The position numbers and the translations under genes are program-made. 45,423 bases of DNA from JAYWGN01 sp043778255 (GTDB lineage: Bacteria > Bacteroidota > Bacteroidia > Chitinophagales > Chitinophagaceae), in NCBI GenBank assembly GCA_043778255.1, contig JAYWGN010000010.1, positions 1 through 45,423 on the forward strand, written 5' to 3'. Shown one piece after another: positions 25,893-35,289 of this stretch. The number at the start of each line of letters is the position of its first letter. Positions within the stretch are counted from its first letter, which is position 1. The notes under the pieces were generated by a model, which was not told the origin of the DNA, made no database searches, and saw only the letters and a list, made by a program, of their open reading frames with translations.

Positions 25893-27182
25893 ATGTTTTA
25901 TCATATATACGAGTGGTTAAAAAACAATTACAATTTGGCTGATACTCCTAATACAAGTTTTAGGGTAGTAGCTGCTATTATATTGTCAATTGTACTATCG
26001 GCAATAGTTGGTAAAAGTATAATTGCAAAGCTACGTCGCTTACAAGTAGGCGAAAGTGTAAGAGAGCTAGGCCTTAAAGGTGAAGAACAAAAAGGTGGTA
26101 CACCAACAATGGGTGGCATTATAATTATATTAGCCATTATAATACCTACATTATTATTTGCCAACCTTACCAACATTTATATTTTATTATTATTACTTAC
26201 TACGGTATGGTGTGGTATTATTGGTTTTATCGATGATTATTTAAAAATAAAATCTAAACGTGATGCAAAGCGACTGGGTATTGCATACCGAAAGGCAGAT
26301 GCAGACGGGCTTGCAGGGCGATTTAAAATATTTGGACAAGTTGGATTAGGAGTTATAATAGGTTCGGTTTTATACTTTAATAGCAGTGTAACCGTGTATA
26401 GAGAATATACTGGCGTAAGTTATAACGATGCTAGTAACCATGAAAAACAAGTATCAGATTCCGTATTTAAAAAAACTATTAATGGTAAAGAGTACAAATT
26501 TGTAAAAGTAAATGCACCCGTTACAACTATTCCATTTGTAAAAAACCATGAGTTTAATTACTCCAAACTTTTGCCAACGGCATTAAGAGATTATACTTGG
26601 TTATTGTATATACTTATAGTAACATTTATTATAACAGCAGTATCTAATGGCGCTAATATTACCGATGGGTTAGATGGATTGGCGACTGGAGTATCGGCCA
26701 TTATTGGTGCCGGGTTAGGCATATTTGCTTATGTAAGTGGCAACTTTTTCTTTGCCGAATTTTTTGATATTTTATACATTCCCAACCTCGGCGAACTCTC
26801 TATATTTATTGGTGCATTTGTTGGTGCTTGTATCGGTTTTTTGTGGTACAATAGTTACCCGGCTCAAGTATTTATGGGCGATACAGGTAGTTTGGCATTA
26901 GGTGGTATTATAGCATCATTAGCAATTATAGTACGTAAAGAATTGCTAATCCCAATATTTTGTGGTGTATTTTTTATTGAACTATTATCGGTAATAATAC
27001 AAACAACTTATTTTAAATATACTCGAAAAAAATATGGCGAAGGTCGTCGTATATTTTTAATGTCGCCACTACACCACCATTACCAAAAGCTTGGTTACCA
27101 CGAAAGTAAAATAGCTATTAGGTTTTGGATAGTAACCATTGGTTTAGTAACAATTGCAATTGTAACCTTAAAAATTAGATAA
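25893..27182 (+). CDS. mraY: Phospho-N-acetylmuramoyl-pentapeptide transferase (lipid I synthase)
   Basis: The 429-residue polytopic enzyme transfers phospho-MurNAc-pentapeptide to undecaprenyl phosphate to form lipid I. It has about ten membrane helices, GTPTMGGIIII, the DD motif in FIDDYLKIKSKRDAKRLG, NGANITDGLDGLATG, MGDTGSLALGG and the cytoplasmic SPLHHHYQKLG loop. A periplasmic insertion near 175-220 is longer than in E. coli and is common in Bacteroidota. The ATG at 25893 is chosen; the TTG at 25881 is possible, but homologues start near MFYHIYEWL. Confidence 0.97.
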   Translation: MFYHIYEWLKNNYNLADTPNTSFRVVAAIILSIVLSAIVGKSIIAKLRRLQVGESVRELGLKGEEQKGGTPTMGGIIIILAIIIPTLLFANLTNIYILLLLLTTVWCGIIGFIDDYLKIKSKRDAKRLGIAYRKADADGLAGRFKIFGQVGLGVIIGSVLYFNSSVTVYREYTGVSYNDASNHEKQVSDSVFKKTINGKEYKFVKVNAPVTTIPFVKNHEFNYSKLLPTALRDYTWLLYILIVTFIITAVSNGANITDGLDGLATGVSAIIGAGLGIFAYVSGNFFFAEFFDILYIPNLGELSIFIGAFVGACIGFLWYNSYPAQVFMGDTGSLALGGIIASLAIIVRKELLIPIFCGVFFIELLSVIIQTTYFKYTRKKYGEGRRIFLMSPLHHHYQKLGYHESKIAIRFWIVTIGLVTIAIVTLKIR

Positions 27183-27223
27183 ACTAAATTAAAAATTAAA
27201 TATAAAAAAATATTAAAAAACCT

Positions 27224-27309
27224 CAATACTTATGAAAAAAATTGGCTCTTGTGCCAATAGTTTGGTATCCAATTCTCTATCCAATCCTGTGAACAATACT
27301 TATGAAAAA
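27224..27309. repeat. 16-bp direct repeat CAATACTTATGAAAAA between mraY and murD
   Basis: Identical 16-bp copies lie at 27224-27239 and 27294-27309, exactly 70 bp apart, in the 157-bp gap. The first contains the ATG of a 35-codon open frame (27232-27339). Confidence 0.8.
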
Positions 27310-27339
27310 CTTTTTCTTTTTTTATTATTAATTATATAA
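27232..27339 (+). other. Possible micro-ORF of 35 codons abutting murD
   Basis: An ATG at 27232 opens a frame encoding MKKIGSCANSLVSN and ending in a hydrophobic LFLFLLLII. Its TAA (27337-27339) is immediately followed by the murD ATG. It could be a leader peptide coupling murD translation, or chance. No family is recognised. Confidence 0.2.
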
Positions 27340-28680
27340 ATGAATAACACTATAGTAATATTAGGGGCTGCCGAAAGTGGCATTGGTGCTGCAATACTTG
27401 CAAAGCAACAAGGCTATGCTGTATGGGTAAGTGATGCTGGTATTATAAAGCAACAGTACAAAACCGAATTGGAAAACCTCAATATATTATTTGAAGAAAA
27501 CGGACATACTATTGAAAAAATAGCAACTGCCGATGTAATTATTAAAAGCCCAGGCATACCTGAAAAAGCAGCTATAATACAACAATTGAGAGCCGCTAAT
27601 AAATTAATAATTAGTGAAATTGAATTTGCCTACAAGTATATTGGTACTAGCAAACTTATAGCAATAACTGGTAGCAATGGTAAAACCACCACTACAACTA
27701 TGTTACAGCATATTTTTAAAACTGCAGGGTATAGTAGTGCAGCTTGTGGCAATATTGGCAATTCATTTGCAAAGCAAATAGCTACCGACCCTAAGGAATA
27801 TTATATAGTAGAAGTAAGCAGTTTTCAACTTGATGATATTATACATTTTAAACCCAACATTGCTATACTTACTAATATAACCGAAGACCATTTGGATAGG
27901 TACAATTACAAGTTTGAAAACTATATACATTCCAAATTTAACATTATAAAAAACCTAACCGAAACTGATGTATTTATATACAATGCCGACGATGCGGTAA
28001 CCATGCAATATATAAACCAATATAATACCAACGCCATAAAATATCCAGTAACTATGAACCATAAAATAAACCAAGGAGCTACAATAATTAACGGAAAGAT
28101 GATAATATTAAAAGATACTGAAGTGATGGAAATGAACGTATCAGACTTTACCCTTAAAGGTAAGCACAACCAATATAATACCATGATGACAAGCATTGCG
28201 GCAGCCTCAGTAGGAATAAGAAAAGAAACTGTAAGAGACTCATTAGTAACAATGGAAAGTATAAAACACCGTATTGAAACTGTTGCATTTATACGAGGTG
28301 TGGAGTATATAAATGATAGTAAGGCAACCAATATAAATAGTACTTGGTATGCTTTGGAGTGTATGACAAAGCCAACTATACTTATACTAGGTGGTGTAGA
28401 TAAAGGAAATGACTATGAGCAATTAACAGCATTGGTAAGTGAAAAAGTAAAAGCAATAATATGCCTTGGTATGGATAACTTAAAAATACATGAAGCCTTT
28501 GGTAATATAGTACCACTTATAGTAAATACTACATCAGCCGAAGAGGCAGTAAAAGCTGCTTATCACTTTGCTACTGTAGGCGATGTAGTGCTACTAAGCC
28601 CTGCCTGTGCCAGTTTCGATTTATTTGAAAACTACGAAGACCGTGGTAACAAATTTAGTGCAGCCGTAATTGATTTGTAA
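27340..28680 (+). CDS. murD: UDP-N-acetylmuramoyl-L-alanine--D-glutamate ligase
   Basis: The 446-residue Mur ligase adds D-glutamate to UDP-MurNAc-L-Ala. It has an N-terminal Rossmann-like domain (VILGAAESGIGAAILAKQQG), IIKSPGIPEKA, the ATP-binding GSNGKTTTTT (111-120), EVSSFQLDDI, ITEDHLDRYN with the catalytic His, and the C-terminal domain with NDSKATNINSTWYAL, LGGVDKGNDY and SPACASFDLFENYEDRGNKF. Length is normal. The start directly follows the stop of a possible micro-ORF. Confidence 0.97.
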   Translation: MNNTIVILGAAESGIGAAILAKQQGYAVWVSDAGIIKQQYKTELENLNILFEENGHTIEKIATADVIIKSPGIPEKAAIIQQLRAANKLIISEIEFAYKYIGTSKLIAITGSNGKTTTTTMLQHIFKTAGYSSAACGNIGNSFAKQIATDPKEYYIVEVSSFQLDDIIHFKPNIAILTNITEDHLDRYNYKFENYIHSKFNIIKNLTETDVFIYNADDAVTMQYINQYNTNAIKYPVTMNHKINQGATIINGKMIILKDTEVMEMNVSDFTLKGKHNQYNTMMTSIAAASVGIRKETVRDSLVTMESIKHRIETVAFIRGVEYINDSKATNINSTWYALECMTKPTILILGGVDKGNDYEQLTALVSEKVKAIICLGMDNLKIHEAFGNIVPLIVNTTSAEEAVKAAYHFATVGDVVLLSPACASFDLFENYEDRGNKFSAAVIDL

Positions 28681-28729
28681 TTTATTATTAAAAAATCAGA
28701 CTTAAAAAATATATCAACATACCTAAACT

Positions 28730-30046
28730 TTGAAAACTAATAACACATACTTTAAAAAATTACTTGCACCCGATACATTATTAGGTGGTGTTGGTACTAT
28801 AAGTAATAGTATAGGTGTTACTGGCTTTGGTAATAAATTATTGAAAAAAACTAAGGGCGATAAAGTTATTTGGGCAATTGTAATGGTGTTAGTTTTAGCC
28901 TCTTTATTGCTAATATACAGTAGTACAAGTAGTTTGGCTTACAAAGCAAAACAAGGCAATGGTATTTATTTATTTAGGCAAATATTTTTTACAATTTTAG
29001 GGTTAATCATTATTTATTTTTTACATTTATTTAATTACACTCATTTTTCTCGTATTGCATTGTACTTGTTTTTAATTTCAATCCCATTATTGTTGTTTAC
29101 AAAGTTTTATGGTGTAAGTGCTAATAGTGCTAGTAGATGGGTAAAAATTCCGATCATAAATATGACGTTACAGTCATCTGATGTTGCAAAGCTTGCCTTG
29201 TTTATGTACCTCAGCAGAATGTTAGCCAAAAAACAACAAATAATTAAAAGTTTTAGAGATGCATTTTTGCCTATTATACTACCTATTATTTTGATATGTA
29301 TTTTAATAGCCATTGATAACTTTTCTACAGGTGCTTTGGTATTTACGAGTTGCTTATTACTATGCTTTATTGGGCGGGTAAGGTTGCGGCATATAGCCTT
29401 GGTACTTGTAATTGGGTTAATGCCAGTAGGTATAATAATATATGCAGCTACCAATTATTACGATAAAGATAAAGAAACTCTTAAGGACTTACCAGCAGTA
29501 CTAAGTGTAGGTAGAGTGCCCACTTGGATAAGTAGGGTTCAGGCATTTATATACCCATCAGTAAAGGGTTCAAGGGAAAGTGACCACCAACCTAACCAAG
29601 CTAAAATTGCTGTTGCCAAAGGTGGCTTAATAGGCAATGGACCAGGAAAAAGCACACAAAAAAACTTTTTGCCCGATTCATTTAGCGACTTTATATATGC
29701 CATAGTAATAGAAGAATATGGCTTACTGGGTGGTGGGTTTTTAGTGTTTTTGTATTTGCTTTTTTTATTCAGGTGCATACGAATTTTTAAGAGATGCCCG
29801 TATGCATTTGGTGCATTTTTGGCACTAGGGTTAAGCTTTACTTTGGTAATACAGGCATTAGTCAATATGGCGGTGGCAGTTAATTTATTTCCTGTTACAG
29901 GTGTTACATTGCCTTTGGTAAGTATGGGTGGTACATCGTTTTTCTTTACCTGTGCTAGTATTGGTATTATATTAAGTGTGGCTCGTAATGTTGAAATATT
30001 AGAGGGTAAAGAAGTAGCAGAAAATGCTATTGTAAAAGCGGCATAA
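28730..30046 (+). CDS. ftsW: Septal peptidoglycan glycosyltransferase FtsW (SEDS family)
   Basis: The 438-residue SEDS protein polymerises lipid II at the septum with FtsI. About ten hydrophobic helices start near residue 47. Family marks include IYSSTSSLAYKAKQGNG, FSDFIYAIVIEEYGLLGGGF and FPVTGVTLPLVSMGGTSFFFTCASIGIIL. The first 46 residues are soluble and longer than in many FtsW proteins. No ATG precedes the first helix, so the TTG at 28730 is taken as start. It is surrounded by murD and murG in the usual Bacteroidota order. Confidence 0.95.
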   Translation: MKTNNTYFKKLLAPDTLLGGVGTISNSIGVTGFGNKLLKKTKGDKVIWAIVMVLVLASLLLIYSSTSSLAYKAKQGNGIYLFRQIFFTILGLIIIYFLHLFNYTHFSRIALYLFLISIPLLLFTKFYGVSANSASRWVKIPIINMTLQSSDVAKLALFMYLSRMLAKKQQIIKSFRDAFLPIILPIILICILIAIDNFSTGALVFTSCLLLCFIGRVRLRHIALVLVIGLMPVGIIIYAATNYYDKDKETLKDLPAVLSVGRVPTWISRVQAFIYPSVKGSRESDHQPNQAKIAVAKGGLIGNGPGKSTQKNFLPDSFSDFIYAIVIEEYGLLGGGFLVFLYLLFLFRCIRIFKRCPYAFGAFLALGLSFTLVIQALVNMAVAVNLFPVTGVTLPLVSMGGTSFFFTCASIGIILSVARNVEILEGKEVAENAIVKAA

Positions 30047-30106
30047 TTTTTAAAAAAGTAAAAAAATAAATTTTTGCGAAAGCAAAAAATAAAAAATAAA
30101 TTGTAA

Positions 30107-31279
30107 TTGACAAACGAAAGTAACATATTAAGTGCTGTAATAAGTAGCCAAGGTACACCAGTTGTAATGGACGGTGATCTAATGCCCGTAAGGCGTTTCC
30201 TCATTGCTGGTGGTGGCACAGGTGGGCATATTTTTCCTGCAATTGCTATAGCAAATGCATTAAAGTTGGCCTTGCCTAATGCTGAGTTTTTATTTATTGG
30301 TGCCAATGGCAAAATGGAAATGGAAAAAATACCACAGGCTGGCTATGCTATAAAAGGTATTGATATTGCAGGGTTTAATAGGAGTTCAGTAGTTAAAAAC
30401 TTAGGATTGCCATTTAAAATAATCAAAAGTTTTTTGCAAGTTAAAAAAATAATAAATGGCTTTAAACCCCATGCCGTAATTGGTGTTGGTGGTTATTCTA
30501 CATTTCCTGTATTGAGGTATGCACAAGCCAATAACATTCCTACATTTATACATGAGTCAAACTCATTTGCGGGCAAAGCAAATATATTATTAGGCAAAAA
30601 AGCAAAGGCAATATTTGTAGCTACTAATGGAATGGAAAAGTTTTTTAAGGCCAATAAAATAGTGGTAACGGGTAATCCAGTGCGGAGTACTATAGCTACT
30701 ACAACAGTTAGTAAAAATGTTGCTTTAGATTTTTTCAAACTCAATAATACTAAGCAAACAGTATTGGTAGTAGGTGGTAGTTTGGGTGCAAAAAGTATAA
30801 ACGAAACTATTGAACAGCATATTGATTTTTTTGTAAAAAATAATTTGCAACTTATATGGCAAACTGGAAAACTATTTGCTAGTAAGGCTTTGGAGGCATC
30901 TTCGCATTATACCAACGTATGTACCAATGAGTTTATAAACAATATGGACTTAGCTTATGGAGCTGCCGATATTGTAATTAGCCGAGCAGGAGCAATGGCT
31001 ATTACAGAGTTAGGTATAGTGGGTAAGCCAAGCATATTAGTACCTTATCCACATGCTGCTGAAGATCACCAAACTGCTAATGCACAGCATTTGGTTAATA
31101 ATAATGCAGCCATAATGATAAGTGATACAGATGTAAAAGTTAAATTAATGGATGCAATAACAACATTAATAAATGATACAGCATTGCAAAAAACATTTAC
31201 CCAAAATATAAAAAAAATAACTACAGCAAATGCAGATACTACAATTGCAAATGCCATAATAAAAGCCCTTAATAATTGA
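30107..31279 (+). CDS. murG: UDP-GlcNAc:lipid I N-acetylglucosaminyltransferase
   Basis: The GT-B enzyme converts lipid I to lipid II at the inner face of the membrane. It has FLIAGGGTGGHIFPAIAIANAL (the N-terminal G loop), GVGGYSTFPVLRYAQ, HESNSFAGKAN, VTGNPVRS, VVGGSLGAKSINE and SRAGAMAITELGIVGKPSILVPYPHAAEDHQTANA, covering the whole family. The open frame starts at a TTG (30107), giving 390 residues with about 25 extra before the core. ATGs at 30167 and 30182 are alternatives, and the last fits typical homologues best. The upstream part looks coding, so the start is undecided. The stop overlaps the murC start. Confidence 0.95.
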   Translation: MTNESNILSAVISSQGTPVVMDGDLMPVRRFLIAGGGTGGHIFPAIAIANALKLALPNAEFLFIGANGKMEMEKIPQAGYAIKGIDIAGFNRSSVVKNLGLPFKIIKSFLQVKKIINGFKPHAVIGVGGYSTFPVLRYAQANNIPTFIHESNSFAGKANILLGKKAKAIFVATNGMEKFFKANKIVVTGNPVRSTIATTTVSKNVALDFFKLNNTKQTVLVVGGSLGAKSINETIEQHIDFFVKNNLQLIWQTGKLFASKALEASSHYTNVCTNEFINNMDLAYGAADIVISRAGAMAITELGIVGKPSILVPYPHAAEDHQTANAQHLVNNNAAIMISDTDVKVKLMDAITTLINDTALQKTFTQNIKKITTANADTTIANAIIKALNN

Positions 31280-32706
31280 GTATAATTAATACCATATCGT
31301 TAGTTGATAAAAATAATTTTGCTGCTGCCATGCAAAAAGGGAAAGTCTATTTTGTAGGTATTGGTGGTATAGGTATGAGTGCCTTAGCAAAATATTTTTT
31401 ACACCAAGGGTGTACTGTAAGTGGCTATGATAAAACAAAAACTGCACTTACCACCGATTTGGAAACTATGGGTATGCACATACACTATACTGACGATGTA
31501 AGTATGCTTAATGCTAATGCAAATATTGTAATATACACACCTGCAGTACCTAAGCAACATAGCGAACTTACTTATTATAAAGCAAATGGTTATACTTTGC
31601 TGAAACGTAGTGAGGTACTAGGTTTGCTCACAGCACAAAGTACAAATATTTGTATAGCAGGTACACATGGCAAAACTACTGTGAGTACCATGGTTAGCCA
31701 TGTATTGCACCATAGTGGTTATGGTTGCAATGCTTTTTTAGGCGGCATTTCTAGTAATTATAATACCAATTATTTAAGTAGTACTAACAATGTATGTGTA
31801 ATAGAAGCCGATGAGTACGACCGTTCATTTTTGCAGCTTACACCCACAATAGCTGCTATTACAACAATGGATGCCGACCATTTGGATATATATGGAACAG
31901 AGCAAAATATGCAAGATGCCTTTGTGCAATTTACTAAGCAAATACAGCCTAATGGGTTGTTAGTAGCTAAATACCAATTGCCAAGGTATAATGAATTACA
32001 AGCCACTACAATATACAGTTACCATTTGAGTAATACCAATGCAAATATATTTGCAAATAATATAGCCACCCATAATGGAACTTACATATTTGATGTATGT
32101 ATAAATGGCATTGAGTTTACAAATTTTAATTTGAATGTAGGTGGTTTGCATAATATTGAAAATGCATTAGTAGCTATAGCAATTGCCAATTATTTGAATA
32201 TTAGTATTGAACTTATTAAAGCTGCAATTGCCTCCTACAAAGGCGTAAAACGACGATTTGAGTATATAATACCACCAACTACCGATAGTAATATTGTACT
32301 GATTGATGATTATGCCCACCACCCAACTGAGTTAAATGCTTTACTAAGTAGTGTACGTTCCCTATTTCCTACCAGAAAAATTGTGTTGTTATTTCAGCCA
32401 CATTTGTATAGTAGAACTAGAGATTTTGCTACTCAATTTTCTGCAAGTTTGAGTAAGGCAAATGAGGTAGTACTATTGCCAATATACCCTGCAAGAGAAA
32501 TGGAGATTGTTGGTGTAAATAGTGAAATGTTATTGCCTTTAATTACAAGTAGTATAAAAGTAGTAGTGCAAAAAAATGAACTATTAAATTATTTGCAAAG
32601 CGAAGTTATACCAAGCAAACTGCCTACAGTAATAGTTGTAGCTGGTGCTGGCGATATTGATACACTCATACAACCTATAAAGGAATTAATACAAAATAAC
32701 CAATAA
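31276..32706 (+). CDS. murC: UDP-N-acetylmuramate--L-alanine ligase
   Basis: The 476-residue Mur ligase adds the first amino acid of the stem peptide. Visible are YFVGIGGIGMSALAKYFLHQG (UDP-sugar binding), VIYTPAVPKQHSEL, RSEVLGLL, the P-loop GTHGKTT (129-135), EADEYDRSFLQL, TTMDADHLDIYG and the C-terminal DDYAHHPTELNALL and FQPHLYSRTRDFATQF. The TTG start at 31276 overlaps the murG TGA (TTGA), a classic coupling arrangement. An ATG at 31330 would also leave the core intact. ddl, often next in other bacteria, is missing; ftsQ follows. Confidence 0.97.
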   Translation: MSIINTISLVDKNNFAAAMQKGKVYFVGIGGIGMSALAKYFLHQGCTVSGYDKTKTALTTDLETMGMHIHYTDDVSMLNANANIVIYTPAVPKQHSELTYYKANGYTLLKRSEVLGLLTAQSTNICIAGTHGKTTVSTMVSHVLHHSGYGCNAFLGGISSNYNTNYLSSTNNVCVIEADEYDRSFLQLTPTIAAITTMDADHLDIYGTEQNMQDAFVQFTKQIQPNGLLVAKYQLPRYNELQATTIYSYHLSNTNANIFANNIATHNGTYIFDVCINGIEFTNFNLNVGGLHNIENALVAIAIANYLNISIELIKAAIASYKGVKRRFEYIIPPTTDSNIVLIDDYAHHPTELNALLSSVRSLFPTRKIVLLFQPHLYSRTRDFATQFSASLSKANEVVLLPIYPAREMEIVGVNSEMLLPLITSSIKVVVQKNELLNYLQSEVIPSKLPTVIVVAGAGDIDTLIQPIKELIQNNQ

Positions 32707-32739
32707 TAAAACTAAATACAAATAGAATAACATAAATAA

Positions 32740-33789
32740 ATGACCTTAAGTACTAACATAAAAAACAAAATTTATAACACCATATGGGTTGCCATTGCAC
32801 TGGTTGTTATTGGTATGTTAGTAGCTGCCATGCAAATTAATAGTAGTACAATTTGTAAAGCAGTAAAAGTAGAAATTACAAGTAATCCTAATCAACAGTT
32901 TTTAAATGAAGCCGATATTTTAAAAATGATAAATGCTTCTCAAATAATAAATAGTAAAAAAATACAACAAATAGATACAAAGCAAATAGAAGCACAACTT
33001 CAAAATAATGTATGGATTGATGAAGTAAATGTTTACTTTGATAAAGCTTCAGTATTACACATACAATTAGCTGAAAGGCAACCTTTATGCCGAATATTTA
33101 GAGCAAATGGTAACTCATTTTACATTGATAAAAAATGTTTTCAACTTCCATTAAGTAGTGATTATAGTGCTGTAGTGCCAGTATTTACAGGGTTTAGTAA
33201 TAATAGTATAACAACTATAAATGATAGTAGTAGCTTGGCAAGTATAGTTATAATGGCTAATTATATTAATAATAATTCGTTTTGGATGGCACAGTTGCAG
33301 CAAATTAATATGGTACATACTAACGAATTTGAATTGATACCAACTATTGGCAACCACACTATTATATTTGGCGATACAGTTGCTTTGCAACAAAAATTTG
33401 AAAAATTATATAGGTACTATAAATCAGTTGCCACCAAAATTGGATTTGATAAGTATAGTATTTTAAATGTAAAATTTAAAAATCAAGTAGTAGCTAGTAA
33501 TACTATTACTAATATTGATAGCATAAATGCAACTCAGGTTATTCAAAACTTTATGCAAACAAATAGCATAAATGCTGATAGTACTACTAACAATGCAGCC
33601 AATGATACAACCAGTACTAGCGGCACCGTAACAGAGCCAAAACCCATTACCGTATTACGGCCACCAATACCTGTACTACCCAAACCGCCACGAGCCATAA
33701 TGCCAAAAAGGGCGAAACCTGTTACAGTAATTCCGCCAAAGCCAAAGCCAAAGCCACTTGTAAGGCCTAAACCCAAACAAACAAATTGA
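32740..33789 (+). CDS. ftsQ: Cell division protein FtsQ (DivIB-like) with a proline/lysine-rich C-terminal tail
   Basis: The 349-residue bitopic protein has one membrane helix (about 12-31). A POTRA-like domain follows (VEITSNPNQQFLNEADILKMI...VWIDEVNVYFDKASVLHIQLAERQP), then the beta domain ending near 255. With FtsL it forms the divisome core that activates FtsW-FtsI. The last 53 residues (297-349) are unusual: a periplasmic, strongly basic tail rich in PKP and RP steps, preceded by a Ser/Thr/Asn-rich linker. Such a tail could bind peptidoglycan or another envelope protein, but that is inference. Position between murC and ftsA supports the call. Confidence 0.9.
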   Translation: MTLSTNIKNKIYNTIWVAIALVVIGMLVAAMQINSSTICKAVKVEITSNPNQQFLNEADILKMINASQIINSKKIQQIDTKQIEAQLQNNVWIDEVNVYFDKASVLHIQLAERQPLCRIFRANGNSFYIDKKCFQLPLSSDYSAVVPVFTGFSNNSITTINDSSSLASIVIMANYINNNSFWMAQLQQINMVHTNEFELIPTIGNHTIIFGDTVALQQKFEKLYRYYKSVATKIGFDKYSILNVKFKNQVVASNTITNIDSINATQVIQNFMQTNSINADSTTNNAANDTTSTSGTVTEPKPITVLRPPIPVLPKPPRAIMPKRAKPVTVIPPKPKPKPLVRPKPKQTN

Positions 33790-33828
33790 TATAAACTAAT
33801 TAAATAAACAAATAAACAACACATAGTT

Positions 33829-35232
33829 ATGAATAAAAATCCCATCATTGTAGGCTTAGATATTGGTACTACAAAAATAGCTTGCATTGCAGGTAGAAAA
33901 AATGAATTTGGCAAACTCGAAATCTTAGGATTTGGTAGAGCAAATAGTAATGGTGTACAGCATGGTATGGTACTCAATATTGATCAAACAATAAAGGCCA
34001 TTCAAAATGCACTTGAAAGTTGCTTTATTAGCAACCCTAACCTCGAGTTTAATGAGGTGTATGTAGGTATAGCAGGGCATCACATTAAAAGCTTACAAAC
34101 CCGTGGTGATATTGTTAGGCAAAATGTAGAGGAGGAGATTTCGCAAATAGAAATAGATCAATTAATAGCTGACCAACGCAAAACTTATATACCAGCTGGC
34201 GACCAAATAATTGATGTAATACCTCAAGAATTTAATGTAGATAATTTTCAAAATATTGCTCACCCAATTGGATACAGCGGTGTAAAAGTTGGTGCTAACT
34301 TTCATATAATTACTGGCGATAAAAATGCCATACGTAATATTAATAGAGCAGTTGAAAAAAGTAATTTAATCATTAAAGATTTAATATTACAACCCCTAGC
34401 AAGTGCTGCAGCAGTAATGTGTGAGCAAGACCTAGAGGCAGGTGTAGCCATTGTTGACATTGGTGGTGGCACTACTGACCTTGCCGTATTTTACGAAGGT
34501 ATATTAAAGCATACTGCTGTAATTCCATTTGGTGGCGAAAATATTAGTAATGATATTAAGCTTGGCTTAGGGGTGTTAAAAACACAAGCCGAACAAATGA
34601 AAGTACAATTTGGTAGTGCATGGGCTGGCGAAACTAATGCCAATGCTTTTGTTACAATACCAGGCTTACGTGGTATGCCAGCAAAAGAAATAAGTGTGCA
34701 AAATTTGGCTCGTATTATACAAGCCCGTATGAGTGAAATACTCGACTTTGTTAGCTATCATATAAAGCAAGTAGGGCTTGATGCCCGTATGCTTAATGGT
34801 GGTATAGTGCTTACTGGTGGCGGTGCTCAGTTAAAACACCTTATACAACTTACCGAATATACTACTGGAATGAATGCCCGTATTGGGTTGCCAAACGAAC
34901 ACTTAACTAGTGGGCATCCTGATGAGTTGGCTAAGCCAATGTATGCCACTTGTATTGGTATGATACTGAAAGGCTACCATGAGTATGAAAGAAAAATGTT
35001 GAGAGAAAATCCGAACTATTTTTTAATAAACCAACCAAAGTCAGCAGCAGTAAATAATAATATTATAGATGAATACGAAGCTGAAATAGATGAGCCCCAA
35101 ATTAATGCTGAACTTATAAATAATACCAACCCAATACCAATTAAAAAAAGACGAACCATCAGTACATGGATGGATAGTTTTAAAACTGGATTGATACATA
35201 TATTTAAAGAGGAGGACGAAAAAGAACTTTAA
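33829..35232 (+). CDS. ftsA: Cell division protein FtsA
   Basis: The 467-residue actin-like ATPase tethers FtsZ to the membrane. It has GLDIGTTKIACIAG (phosphate 1), the 1C domain with HIKSLQTRGDIVRQ, VDIGGGTTDLAVFYEG (phosphate 2), PFGGENISNDI, GIVLTGGGAQLKHL (adenosine motif) and AKPMYATCIGMIL. The C-terminal segment KKRRTISTWMDSFKTGLIHIFKE looks like the amphipathic membrane-targeting helix, joined by an acidic linker. It starts 39 bp after ftsQ and is followed by ftsZ 57 bp later. Length is a little above E. coli FtsA because of the linker. Confidence 0.97.
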   Translation: MNKNPIIVGLDIGTTKIACIAGRKNEFGKLEILGFGRANSNGVQHGMVLNIDQTIKAIQNALESCFISNPNLEFNEVYVGIAGHHIKSLQTRGDIVRQNVEEEISQIEIDQLIADQRKTYIPAGDQIIDVIPQEFNVDNFQNIAHPIGYSGVKVGANFHIITGDKNAIRNINRAVEKSNLIIKDLILQPLASAAAVMCEQDLEAGVAIVDIGGGTTDLAVFYEGILKHTAVIPFGGENISNDIKLGLGVLKTQAEQMKVQFGSAWAGETNANAFVTIPGLRGMPAKEISVQNLARIIQARMSEILDFVSYHIKQVGLDARMLNGGIVLTGGGAQLKHLIQLTEYTTGMNARIGLPNEHLTSGHPDELAKPMYATCIGMILKGYHEYERKMLRENPNYFLINQPKSAAVNNNIIDEYEAEIDEPQINAELINNTNPIPIKKRRTISTWMDSFKTGLIHIFKEEDEKEL

Positions 35233-35289
35233 CTAATTACTAATGAGTAATTAGTAAATAAAATTAACTAACCAATAAATTCAAAAAAT

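Noticed and set aside
29539..30312. 257-codon minus-strand frame across the ftsW-murG junction
   Set aside because: Antisense to two strongly conserved genes, with no domain of its own.
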